DNA from: Heligmosomoides polygyrus polygyrus
Lineage: Eukaryota; Nematoda; Chromadorea; Rhabditida; Heligmosomidae
DNA length: 64,000 bases
NCBI GenBank assembly: GCA_947396885.1
Contig: OX377201.1
Span: 22,049,923-22,113,922 of the forward strand
Direction: 5' to 3'
A program made the translations under genes and the position numbers. Below, one piece after another: positions 33,201-40,034 of this stretch. The first letter of the stretch is position 1, and each line of letters starts with the position of its first letter. Below the pieces are notes generated by a model. That model worked only from the letters and a program-made list of their open reading frames with translations, was not told the DNA's origin and made no database searches.

Positions 33201-35776
33201 TATACTGTACGACGAGGAAGGTGGTGAGTACGTGTCGGTATTGTGTATTATTGCTGTTAGCATACCATATTGGATGTTGTTGTCTTGTCATTTGGTATTA
33301 TATTGTTGTCGGGTAATATTTGGAGGTTGTGTTTGTTCCCTGCAGTCACGCCCGTAGGCACCACGGCTGGCGTGTGGTGCGGGCGTGCGTCAATCCTAGG
33401 CGCTGTCCAGCGAGACGGCTAGCAGTCATCACGCGGGCCCGTCTGCCAATGAGGGGGGGGGGCGGGCGTGGCTCGTTCAGAGCACGGGGTCTCCCTACTA
33501 TCCCCATGGGTCTTGGGTTCCTGGTTAACTCGTAGCACCACGGGGCGAATGGGGAAACTCGCTCAAGAGGGGTACCCTCGCGAGCGGTGCCACCGATTCG
33601 CAAAAAACCCAGTAAAGATTCCTAGAGGCTCATAAATCTGTCTAAAGCGTCAATCTAAAGTGTCATTTATCTTAATAAAACTGTAGAAAAGAAGAGGGAC
33701 TACCTCCCAACTCACTATGGGGGATGAACCTTCATTGTTCGAGCGCGCCAACTTTTGAGCGTGCTGAGGCAATATGGCACCCAACTGGTGTGCATTTTGC
33801 TCAAGCCAACATTTCTAGCCGTCTAACTTAAGCACTGTTGTTCGTCGTTTACATCTGCTTTTTTCAATCGTTATGCTCACCTAAAGTGGGTTTGCCTGGT
33901 CCTCCTTTCTATTCAAACTATTCAAATCCCAGCAAAAATTTCTCCGTAGTTCTCGACTTTGTTTCTTCTTTCTTTGCCTCACTTCACTTTTGAACAAAGT
34001 TATAAAGTTTGGATATGCTACAAGCTGTAGTACATATGTTTCGAAGAAAGATGTGAAAGATCAAAAAGGGGATTTTTCGGAAATAACATAGTTGGATTAG
34101 CAAGTTTTCTACTTTCTAGCGATAACAAAACATTGAGGACTGACAGAGCCTATCTTGCAACCTAATACTATAGCATAATAATCGGGCATGCTGGTTGACC
34201 GAATTCTTACCAGCACATCCAATCGACCAAACGTTTGCACGGTTCCATCGACAATCTCTTTCATGACCTCTTCTTCGCGAATATCGCCACGAATCACAAG
34301 GATGCTTTTCTCGTCGCCACCGTTTTCCTTTAACACCATCGACTTCGTCTCCTGAAATGCTGGAGCCATTTTCTGCTTAATCATTTCGACTCAGTCGAGC
34401 AGTGCTCAGGACAAATTTTCGTTCGTACAATTTCCCACAAAAGATGCTTCTTCGTTCAACACAGGACCTTTGTTATGTTCCCTTTTTACGTCGAATTGGA
34501 CAACTTTCAGGTCAAATTGAACACTCTTCTGAGGAGGCTTTAGAAATCAAAGTGTATCAAAGTGAACTCTTCCAAGTTGAAATGAGCTTCTTCTACACTA
34601 AACTAGAGACTCCCCAAAAAGGCTAGAATGACTTTTATTCAAGGCAAATTTTAGCACAACTTTCTTTGAAGTTTTTGTTCATCTACCCAATAAGTGAATA
34701 CATCGAAGTTTTGTAAAATTTTTATTCCTCGAGGAACACCAATAGGTAGAAGCTTGTTTTCAAGTGAAGGAAGGTGGTCATTTTTTAAGGCCAAACGGGA
34801 GATTTCGCCGTGGCCTCTTCTAAGACGTCGCGATTTTATTCGATTGATAGCAGAATTTTTGCTTGCATGGACTTTGATATCTGTTGCAAAAAGCAACAGT
34901 AATGAACACACACACATACCCACATTTTGATGATTTATAAAATTTGCATTTACACTATCAATGCATTTACACTATCGCGGCGAGATTTTCGGGTGAATGG
35001 CGCGATCTGAGCTTTTAATACGCTATGTGCTTGCTCTTTGCTGTGCTTTAAGTCGAATTTTGTATTATTATTTTTCTCTAAAAATGATTTTATTTTTTAA
35101 TTTTATAAAATCATTACACTTATTTGGAATATGAACTAAAAAATTAAAACAAACTTACACTAAATTTTCCTTGAATGCCTAAAGGTCATTTCGATTTGGA
35201 AGAACTTCATTGATTTCAAAAATCTTAAAGCTAGCCTAAAAGTGTGTCGATTTTGATTTGAAAAAGATCCAATTCGATTTGAAAAGTGTCCATTTCGACG
35301 TGAATATGGTATACATGAGGAATACCTACGTTCCTATATTTTAGGTCTTCTGAGGAAGACAAAGTCGAAAGTGCATTAGAAAAATGATCGATTATATTTT
35401 ATCCTCCCAAATGGTTTGCTCTTCGGTTTTCAAAGAAGTTCCTTATGTTCACATAAAAAGGTTTAGAAATCCGGCTACTGATGCACAGCTTAGGGCGATT
35501 CAGTAGGCATATATGACAAACGATTGACAGGATATACTAACAGCTAGCGTTTTCTCATCTCGTCCACATATCGTTACCATAGCGCCCTCTCTGGCGAAGT
35601 GAAGAGCTGTTGCGCGACCAATTCCACTTGAAGATCCTTAAGTACCATCGTTCCTTCTATTTTGCTCAAAAAGTTCTGCCATACATTGCCAAGTATAAGA
35701 CGGAAACGTTACATTGGCTTTTGTAGGAAAAAAACTCACCTGTGACTATTACTGCGCAACCATTGAATCGTCCCAT
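15108..35776 (-). CDS. Classical short-chain dehydrogenase/reductase, complete, nine exons
   Basis: Joined exons (minus strand): 35776-35740, 35636-35542, 34351-34211, 28516-28413, 28252-28156, 28092-27986, 23450-23384, 22548-22451, 15246-15108. They total 885 nt, 294 residues plus TAA. All junctions have GT/AG and all phases agree. The Rossmann fold starts with VIVTGSSSGIGRAT (residues 9-22, NAD(P) binding); NNAGG is at 93-97; the catalytic set is NLN 121-123, Ser149 or Ser150 in NVSSIAG, and Tyr165/Lys169 in YSVSK. NPGLISTS at 194-201 and GHQLVIDGGSSL near the C-terminus are family hallmarks. There is no signal peptide or membrane segment, so I infer a cytosolic NAD(P)-dependent oxidoreductase of unknown substrate. 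The start is chosen because a TTCCAG acceptor sits 7 nt before ATG. Length is slightly over the usual 250-290. Odd: four introns (1.2, 5.7, 4.5 and 7.2 kb) are packed with transposons, yet no coding lesion is visible. Confidence 0.9.
15783..17354 (-). pseudogene. RTE-like copy B reverse transcriptase and C-terminal frames
   Basis: Two long minus-strand frames (16284-17354, 356 codons; 15783-16277, 164 codons) carry the RT palm with YADD and the post-RT region. They are out of register near 16280 (VSAAWSK ends the first, TGVLCDKTI opens the second), so one frameshift splits an otherwise clean protein. The first frame starts with a chimeric VSLPAVGRL that belongs to the 87-bp duplication. Confidence 0.8.
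17268..17412 (-). repeat. 87-bp in-frame direct duplication with an ectopic patch
   Basis: The segment starting ACCGTATACAGGTGAAGC at 17268 is repeated from 17355 (58 bp each). Between the copies lies CAACCGTCCCACAGCCGG followed by TAACGAAACCACAC (about 17325-17356), nearly identical to 16897-16927 within the RT domain of the same element. The patch was thus copied from about 400 bp away. Confidence 0.75.
18000..18215 (+). repeat. Dispersed module, copy 1 (tRNA-like head)
   Basis: GGCGCAGTGGGTAGAGG resembles an A box and GTTCGGTTCC a B box of a tRNA-derived SINE. Then follow TTTTTGCATTTCATTCAACT, AACGTCTACACAATTTTCAG and GCGTTTTCTGC. The same order occurs at 25080-25215 (plus) and 57590-57720 (minus). 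Confidence 0.55.
18225..18860. repeat. 113-bp minisatellite, about 5.6 units
   Basis: The landmark TTGGATCGCA occurs at 18261, 18374, 18485, 18598, 18711 and 18824, giving spacings of 113, 111, 113, 113 and 113. Each unit includes GGACTCCCCCTGAGCGGCG, GCAGTTTCCACACGAGCAGC and a GCGCAGAATC/GATTCTGCGC inverted pair. Because 113 is not a multiple of three, the long open frames across it are repeat artefacts. A single diverged unit is at about 57490-57560. Confidence 0.95.
20130..21400 (+). mobile_element. CR1-like non-LTR retrotransposon relic (reverse transcriptase)
   Basis: Plus-strand pieces in order: LWEHSYVTPILK, RPFSITSLF, AQHGFVRGKSFESNML, VVYLNFELLTKSFCI, GIPWRRVLSPILFNIF, AKQFADDLKI (catalytic Asp-Asp), a TAG at 20821, LIKWSKDWQLPLSQHKTFYM, and TYKTYVRPIVEW. 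The pattern 'GIPQGSVLSPILFNIF...FADDiKiY' belongs to the CR1/jockey group, clearly unlike the RTE frames nearby. No endonuclease is left. It lies in intron 8 of the SDR gene, antisense to it. Confidence 0.8.
20509..21078 (+). pseudogene. CR1-like reverse transcriptase palm, one in-frame TAG
   Basis: Two stretches (20509-20820 and 20824-21078) are in the same frame, separated only by TAG at 20821-20823 directly after FADDLKI. The RT dimerisation and thumb segments are recognisable. The upstream part needs frameshifts. Confidence 0.75.
21405..22430. other. Intron 8 (upstream part) without supported gene
   Basis: Includes a diverged internal duplication: TTCTGACTCCAAACGCTTGTTGCGC (near 22127) and TTCTGGATCCAAACGCTCAGAAACGCGC (near 22168), which gives coding-like peptides on the minus strand (SERLDPEDGSYASRNKRLES). 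No splice sites support an exon. The stretch ends in a T-rich segment and an AAATAAATAAA tail at about 22430-22444. Confidence 0.4.
22283..22333. repeat. 24-bp near-perfect hairpin with a 3-base loop
   Basis: GATGAGGCGCATCTCATGCA plus GGTT (22283-22306) pairs with AACCTGCGTGAGATACGCCT plus CATC (22310-22333) with two mismatches. The loop TCT is too tight for a typical miRNA precursor. Confidence 0.75.
22451..22548 (-). CDS. SDR exon 8
   Basis: Acceptor GGTTTTAG, then GEERVAAMPSCIPCGRVGT and PDDVAEAILFLAD plus two bases of Arg; donor GTACGT. A retroelement ATAA-repeat tail begins a few bases past the donor. Confidence 0.92.
22841..22863 (-). repeat. Inverted (AAAT)n retroelement tail
   Basis: TTTATTTATTTATTTATTTA followed by TTCTACGTTG and, 20 bp on, ACGTGCTATAATC. 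On the minus strand this reads as palindrome plus ATAA-repeat tail, as at 50100-50148. It lies in SDR intron 7. Confidence 0.5.
23384..23450 (-). CDS. SDR exon 7
   Basis: Acceptor CTTTTAG, then the last base of Asn194 and PGLISTSIVQRSEGLTNEI to VRA; donor GTGAGC. It supplies the PG motif that must follow NSVN, and it lies 4.5 kb from exon 6. Confidence 0.9.
23451..24862. other. SDR intron 6, 3' part: no other gene seen
   Basis: AT-rich. A plus-strand ATAA-repeat tail is present at 24500-24526 (TTTATGGCGCACGTTGTGCA then ATAAATAAATAAATAA). Nothing coding is supported. Confidence 0.45.
24863..25731. mobile_element. Second long-TIR element carrying the same internal module
   Basis: The left end (GGGAAGGGTCTGAAATG, then GAGCGAGTCATATAGGGAGA and ATCCTCATCCCTCAG, extending to TTTTTTGTCAAGTCG) is inverted at the right end from about 25620 to 25731 (CGACTTGGCAAAAAA, then CTGAGGGATGAGG-like and TCTCCCTATATGACTCGCTC). 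The TIRs are about 110 bp with few mismatches and unrelated to those at 17868-19000. The interior at 25080-25215 matches the module at 18000-18215 (TTTCGCATTTCAACTGATTG, GACGTCTATACCATTTTCAG, ACGTTTTGTGCGCAT). No clear target duplication. It lies in SDR intron 6. Confidence 0.7.
26135..27412 (-). mobile_element. Hsmar1-like mariner, copy 1
   Basis: The ends are TTAGGCTGTAACGAAATAAA and, inverted, TTTAATTCGTTACAACCTAA, each next to a TA dinucleotide (26133-26134, 27413-27414). The unit is 1278 bp. It lies in SDR intron 6 in the same orientation as the gene. The transposase resembles Hsmar1 (VTCDEKWI, DNRRRSAQW) and the hookworm mariner called bandit; the latter link is from memory. Confidence 0.92.
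26233..27226 (-). pseudogene. Mariner transposase, copy 1 (disabled)
   Basis: From ATG at 27226: MDKRVI, then TGA at the codon where a CGA is expected, then a helix-turn-helix N-terminal half (TTAKEADEKINAAFGQG, REIAKVLGVSHNTAARHLKE). The catalytic domain has Asp in TCDEKW, LHDNARPH broken by a 5-nt deletion relative to copy 2, and SPTEYHFF with Glu instead of the third Asp. It would cut and paste its own DNA at TA sites if whole. Three separate defects make it dead. Confidence 0.88.
27986..28092 (-). CDS. SDR exon 6
   Basis: Acceptor CGTTTCAG, then SQLFPFYSVSKAAQDQLTRN through KGVRVNSV and two bases of Asn194; donor GTGGGT. It carries the catalytic YxxxK. Confidence 0.93.
28156..28252 (-). 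CDS. SDR exon 5
   Basis: Acceptor CTTTAAG, then VLRLCQLAFPHLIETKGE and VVNVSSIAGLQNGA with the catalytic Ser; donor GTGAGT. The intron to exon 6 is only 63 bp. Confidence 0.92.
28413..28516 (-). CDS. SDR exon 4
   Basis: Acceptor CTTCAG, then VNNAGGSIDG through FEYAINLNTR and two bases of Ser126; donor GTAAGA. It completes LDVL-VNNAGG across a 5.7-kb intron. Confidence 0.92.
29014..31752 (+). mobile_element. RTE-like retrotransposon copy C, 5'-truncated, 18-bp TSD
   Basis: TGCCTCAGTATAATAACA occurs at 28996-29013 and 31753-31770, flanking a unit that starts inside the endonuclease and ends ACGCTAATGAAAATGATGATG. Blocks in order: IASVERFNDRLMKIVV, SNLNGHVGATKDG, TKFRKRDSHLISFYSG, YREAKKAAKKAV, FPDLEKAFNV, ADDVMVACEEKAEL, GAECWPVTKEIE, LNLEVPGKRPQGKPG. 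Frames shift many times and RT is heavily broken. It is antisense to the SDR gene, within intron 3. Confidence 0.92.
29506..30075 (+). pseudogene. RTE-like copy C endonuclease-RT linker fragment
   Basis: An open stretch of 189 codons (NTKFRKRDSHLISF to AAYYAGVKI) spans the end of the endonuclease and the basic linker. It lacks both catalytic centres. The same region in copy D is interrupted at 37765. Confidence 0.7.
31800..32466. mobile_element. Fold-back family member (GTGTCCA ends)
   Basis: The right end reads AAGTGTCCAGTTTGACGCG then AAAATGG (about 32435-32462), with the interior 'atcgcgccatgca' at about 31886. It shares order and motifs with 34478-35313 and 51738-52575. The left arm is less clear here. 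Confidence 0.5.
32745..33615. repeat. GC-rich repeat block, possible LTR
   Basis: Two GC-rich blocks (32745-33090, 33345-33600) flank an AT-rich middle containing GGAATAAACC (about 33182). Composition is unlike the surrounding intron. A GC-rich block, AATAAA and a T/G-rich tail suggest an LTR, but I found no partner LTR or target duplication. Open frames in all six readings reflect base composition. It lies in SDR intron 3. Confidence 0.35.
34211..34351 (-). CDS. SDR exon 3
   Basis: Forty-seven codons, phase 0 at both ends, from ETKSMVLKENG to FGRLDVL. Acceptor GCATTTCAG, donor GTAAGA. VIRGDI contains the Asp that contacts the adenine ring in this family. Confidence 0.92.
34478..35313. mobile_element. 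Fold-back element, ~835 bp, long inverted arms
   Basis: The left end TTTTTACGTCGAATTGGACA, then AAATTGAACACTCTTCTGAG, faces the right end AAAAGTGTCCATTTCGACGT then GAATATGG. Further matching inner blocks (CTTGAATGCC/GGCAAATT, TAAAGCTAGCC) continue inward. No coding. It occupies most of SDR intron 2. Confidence 0.7.
35542..35636 (-). CDS. SDR exon 2
   Basis: Encodes (G)SSSGIGRATALHFAREG through GRDEKTLA. The acceptor is ACTTAAG; the donor is GTTAGT. It holds the glycine-rich cofactor loop and the Arg after strand 2 (CGRDE), a feature often linked to NADP preference. Confidence 0.9.
35740..35776 (-). CDS. SDR exon 1
   Basis: ATG GGA CGA through GTC ACA G, encoding MGRFNGCAVIVT plus the first base of Gly13. 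Donor is GTGAG. This is beta-strand 1 of the Rossmann fold. Confidence 0.88.
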
Positions 35777-35782
35777 GGCTTT

Positions 35783-35790
35783 TCTGGAAC
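35783..35790 (-). promoter_or_regulatory. Likely trans-splice acceptor of the SDR gene
   Basis: GTTCCAG followed by AAAAGCC and ATG on the minus strand. An acceptor-like AG only 7 nt before the start with no upstream donor is the usual arrangement for spliced-leader addition in nematodes. Confidence 0.5.
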
Positions 35791-35799
35791 CATCAAAGC

Positions 35800-37090
35800 A
35801 TACAGATCTTTCTCAGCAAACGAAAGCGAATCAGAAACACTAGTACAAATAACAGAAGCATTCAAGAAGATAATGCTGTCCACAGCAAAGAATGTGGGGT
35901 CATTAATTTTGAAGCATCAATGAAGCCGGATTTCGGGAAAACTTTCGACACCTCGTTACGTGATGGTGATTGCCCTTTTATCCTGCTTCTGTGTGGCCCA
36001 AGTTTCTGAGAGCTGCGTTGGCGCAGAAACAGCGGAGGACTTGAATAGTTGAGCAAGGCGCTGTACGTTCTTCTTCTACAAGCTTAAATGTCCCATAAAC
36101 CCGGCGTTACCCGGGAAAACTCGAGCGCTAGGGCATTGCTCATGTTGAATTCGCGACCTAGACGCGCAGTTGGAGCATTCGGAGACGCTGGTTCCGTTGA
36201 GAACGAGTTGTACACCCTAATTTCATGTAGACATCGTCTTCGTAAGATTCAGTTGCAGTTTACGCTTACATATATACGAACGGAATCGGCTTGCATTCTC
36301 AATTTATGGTTAGCTGATGCTCGGCTTTCGGAGGACGACGTCGTCAGTAGACACTGGATACGACACCGATTCGGATAATTTGAAATTCGTCATTTTTTAA
36401 AACCCAGTTGAAATAATTGTGCGATTAATGGCACTTTGAAAAGCTTGGATATTGGAATATGATAGGAACAAGAAGGATTTTCGGATGATCCAGATATAAT
36501 TTACTTTCGGATCTCACATCGAATATCCGAATCAGACAGGACGTTTGATTTCCGAATAAGTTATCTAAATTTTCTAAAAATCTTATCTGTGAAAGTGATC
36601 CCTATCTGAATCGTCCTAAGATTTAGATTTTCAAAAATCGCATTATTCTTACAATCCTTTTAACCAGAGTTTTAAAAAATGACGGATACGAACAATCCGA
36701 TTCCGCGTTGCATTCAATGTCTAGAGGTTAGTGATGTGTGACTCACTATCATTTATTTATTTAATTTTTTATTTATTTCCATTTATTTATTTATTTTCAT
36801 GGAAATCCATGGAAGAAAGCAAATAACTAATAAGAGAACCTAGCGACTGCAGGAAAAAAAACAACACGGTATAGAATAGAAACAGTGAAGAGCAGAAAAC
36901 GATAAAATTCTAAGACACACTCTGAGGATACCGGTTGGCCAGGTTTTTTACTTATACAGTTTGTTTGGAATTGTGTTCTTTTTTGAGAACTTTAAAATTG
37001 CGTCGAGCTCTACAAGTGAAGAATGCTGTTCGCATATTGCTTTTTGGCCTATCATTGAAGTTGTACAAGATAGAGGATAGGGTAGAGAAA
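35800..37090. other. Upstream region of the SDR gene; no gene supported
   Basis: A frame at 36088-36378 (96 codons) has no recognisable domain. From about 36440 to 36720 the sequence is rich in TCCGAAT/ATTCGGA pieces that could pair. An inverted ATAA-repeat tail (ATTTATTTATTT) lies at 36751-36800. Confidence 0.35.
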
Positions 37091-37097
37091 TAATTAC

Positions 37098-37321
37098 GGC
37101 GTTAAACCATTTTCTTTGGGATACGCCACGTATTCCACTTTTCGGGGTAACATGGATACAACTTGAGCGCGTATTTGCCTTGACTTGCTCTGACCGGTCG
37201 ATGGCAAAGACAGTGTTTTATGCTGCCCATACAACTCTGACACCAACTCGCCTACCCTGAACGATAGGAAGGCTTGGTTGGCCTGGGAGGAAAATCCGAA
37301 CCAAGAACCTGCAGTTGGGTG
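37098..37321. repeat. Left half of a GC-rich repeat split by RTE-like copy D
   Basis: GGCGTTAAACCATTTTCTTT then GGGATACGCCACGTATTCCA resembles the leader of the 6624-10157 element (GGCGTTATTCAATCCCTTCT, GGGATGCGCCAGCGCATTCT). The repeat continues on the far side of copy D at 39986-40033 (CACTAGACAGCCGGCACC). The piece GGAAGGCTTGGTTGGCCTGG recurs, diverged, near 62930. Confidence 0.55.
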
Positions 37322-37767
37322 TCGGTATGATCGTCTCCGAGAGTTTCCGTGACGCGATTGCAAGTGTAGAACGTTTCGATGACAGCTTGATGAAGATTGT
37401 TGTCGCCGTAGAAGAGCGACGATGTCATTTCTTTTCTGCGTATGCTCCGCAGACAGGTTGCTCCGAGCAAACCAAGGACGAGTTCTGGTCCCTGCTTGAT
37501 GAGAAAACAGCGGAAGTGCCGTCAGAAGATATGATTGTTGTGGCAACTGACCTTAATGGTCACGTCGGAGCAACGAAAGATGGTCACAGCTGTCATGGTG
37601 GTTTTGGCTATGGGTCACGCAACGCCGATGGTGAGCGTATACTTGAGTATGCAGGCTCACACGACCTAACCATCGTGAACACCAAATTTCGAAAGCGTGG
37701 CTCCCACCTCATCTCGTTTTATAGCGGGAACGCCAAAACGCAGATTGACTATGTCCTTGCTAGGTGA
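37322..37767 (+). pseudogene. RTE-like copy D endonuclease remnant
   Basis: Codes for the middle and end of the endonuclease: SAYAPQTG, VVATDLNGHVGATKDG (the expected GDLNGH has Thr for Gly), NTKFRKRGSHLISFYSG and IDYVLAR, then TGA by frameshift at 37765. The N-terminal catalytic part is lost by 5' truncation. Confidence 0.75.
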
Positions 37768-38363
37768 CGCGACCAAGGTCTTGTCACAGACGCGAAGACC
37801 GTGCCCTATGAGACGGTTGCCACGCAACACCATCCACTGATCTACTCGCTGAAAATCACAGCTCCGAGGTGTACACGTGTTGAGCGATGCGGGACGGCTA
37901 GAATTAAATGGTGGCGATTGAAGGAAAAGGAAGCAGCTGTTATTTCTCGCATTTGGTTGCCGAAGGTAACAACTATCGGCGAAACCTGGAAGGATAGGAT
38001 GCAACCGATGCGATAACTCGGGCTGCGCGCCTCGAACTCGGCAGAACGAAGCCTGGACGGCGTTGGGTCGACAAGCAGGTTTGGCTGTGGACTGACGATG
38101 TCAGAGAGAAGGTCAGGGAAAAGAAATGACTATATCACCTATTTATCGGTGATAAAACAGTCGATAATTGGCGGAATTATCGAGAAGCGAAGAAAGCGGC
38201 AAAGAAGGCAGTGGCCGCTACTAAAGCCGCATATTACGCTGGTGTAAAAATTTGGAACCTGCGATGGTGAGCGTTATCTTCACCGACTCGCAAAGCTCGC
38301 TGTCGCTAAGCAGAAGACATCGAGAAGTTCTTTAGCATTAACGACGAGAACGGTCATCTTCTG

Positions 38364-39958
38364 ATGGATCGTAAGAGGGCTGTGAAGGGATGGCGCGAAT
38401 ACTTCGAGGAAATCTCGAATGTAGAATTTGAACATCCTGATGTTCCTTTTGCATCACCTGTATACGGTCCCGTTCAAAAGATCACAGTGAACGAGACGGA
38501 AGCAGCCCTGAGGAAGATGAAGTCAGGCAAAGCCACTGGTCCCGATGACCTGCCAGCTGACCTGTGGAAGTCGAAGGGCTGGTGCCCTGCTGACTGGCTG
38601 ACTGAGTTTTTCAATCAGACTGTTGCTGAGAAGGAAGTGCCTGAGAGCTGGCAGCAAAGCACGACATCCCGATTTGGAAGAAGAAGGGCAGTCCTGCGGA
38701 CTGCGCTAGTTACCGTCCAATTCGCCTTCTTTCGCACACCATGAAAACCTTTAAGCGAATTGTCGATGGACGTATTCGGGATGTCGTTCAGCTTTCCATT
38801 AATCAGTGTGGTTTCGTTGCCGGCTGCGAGACAATTGATGCCATACACGCCGTTCGTATTCTGCTAGAGAAGCACCGAGAGAAACAGAAACCGGTGCATT
38901 TCGCCTTCCTGGACTTGGACAAGGCCTTCGACCGCGTTCCGAGGGAAGTAATATGGTACGCGTTGCGACGACATGGTATCCCTGAAGAGCTTATTGAGTG
39001 GGTGCGCATCCTCTACTCGTGCCCAATAAGCCGAGTGCGAGCACCAGCGGGCTCCTTGATGGAGTTTCCAATCTCTGTCAGAGTTCACCAGGATTCTGCG
39101 CTTTCTCTTCGTGATCCACTGCTCTTCGTGATCGTCATGGATGCAATTACACGCGATCTCCAAAGGGCAGCTCCTCGGACGCTGCTGTATGCCGATGACG
39201 TCATGCTTGCATGCGAAGACAAAGCAAAGCTCGAGCGACAGGCACAGGCGTGGTGCGATCGCTTGGCATTGTTCAGTCTCAAGCTAAACGTCAAAAAGAC
39301 GGAGTACTTGACGACGGATGTGGTTGAGCACGGATCTATTAAGATCAATGGTACTGAGCTCTCACGAGTTATATTTTTCAAGTATCTTGGATCAACAGTC
39401 ACGTCCGATGGCAGTCTAAAGTTGGAGGTGAACGCATGTGTGAGTGCAGCCTGGTCCAAATGGCGTTCGTTGACTGGGGTGCTTTGCGACAAGACAATAC
39501 CTGAGTACCTCAAGTCAAAGGTGTATAGAACAGTCGTCCACCCATTAGCGACGTACGGTGCTGAGTGCTGGCCCGTGACGAAGGAAATTGAAAGCCACCT
39601 CAGTATAATGGAGACGAAAATGCTAAGGTGGACGGCTGGAGTAACGCGATTGGACCGCGTTTGCAATGAAACCATACGACAAAGGTTCGGTGTCGCCTCG
39701 ATAGCTGACAACTTGCACGAAGCACGTCTACGATGGTATGGCAACGTCCTTCGCGCTAATGACGACACCGTGTGTAAGATTGGCCTGAATCTTGAAGTCC
39801 CTGGAAAACGGAACAGAGGACGCCCGAAACAACGTTGGCTAGATATGTTGCATATGGACTTGAAGTTAGCTGGTGTCCATCCCGACCAAGCGTTTAATCG
39901 GGAGAATTGGCGGACCAAAAGAGCGGACCCCGCCACTAAGCGGGACAAACGCTATTGA
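38364..39958 (+). pseudogene. RTE-like copy D reverse transcriptase and C-terminus, one frameshift
   Basis: Frame 38364-38744 (KSGKATGPDDLPADLW, WCPADWLTEFFNQ) slips near 38665, where one base is missing relative to copies B and C (GACATCCCG for GACCATCCCG). Frame 38741-39958 then continues 405 codons: RIVDGRIRDVVQ, LDLDKAFDRVPREV (catalytic Asp), LLYADDVMLACED (Asp-Asp), LKLNVKKTEYLTTDV, AAWSKWRSLTGVL, GAECWPVTKEIE, GKRNRGRPKQRW, RADPATKRDKRY. A small insertion (SLRDPLLFVIV) disturbs the 'SALSPLLFVVV' block before YADD. Confidence 0.85.
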
Positions 39959-40034
39959 AAATGATGATGAACCTGCAGTTGGGTGCACTAGACAGCCGGC
40001 ACCTCCTTCCACTGCGCCGAAGGACAGGATAGAA

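Larger units (their letters stand above)
37322..39968 (+). mobile_element. RTE-like retrotransposon copy D, 5'-truncated, 17-bp TSD
   Basis: GAACCTGCAGTTGGGTG is present at 37305-37321 and 39969-39985. The unit begins within the endonuclease (VGMIVSESFRDAI) and ends ACGCTATTGAAAATGATGAT. This is the best preserved member of its family in the window. Confidence 0.93.

Noticed and set aside
34109..34384. Separate small SDR protein starting MIKQKMAPAFQ
   Set aside because: The start is in an intron; the acceptor GCATTTCAG at 34352 and donor at 34210 define an internal exon.
39085..39948. 287-codon minus-strand frame
   Set aside because: Shadow of RTE-like copy D; its residues simply mirror the RT codons.
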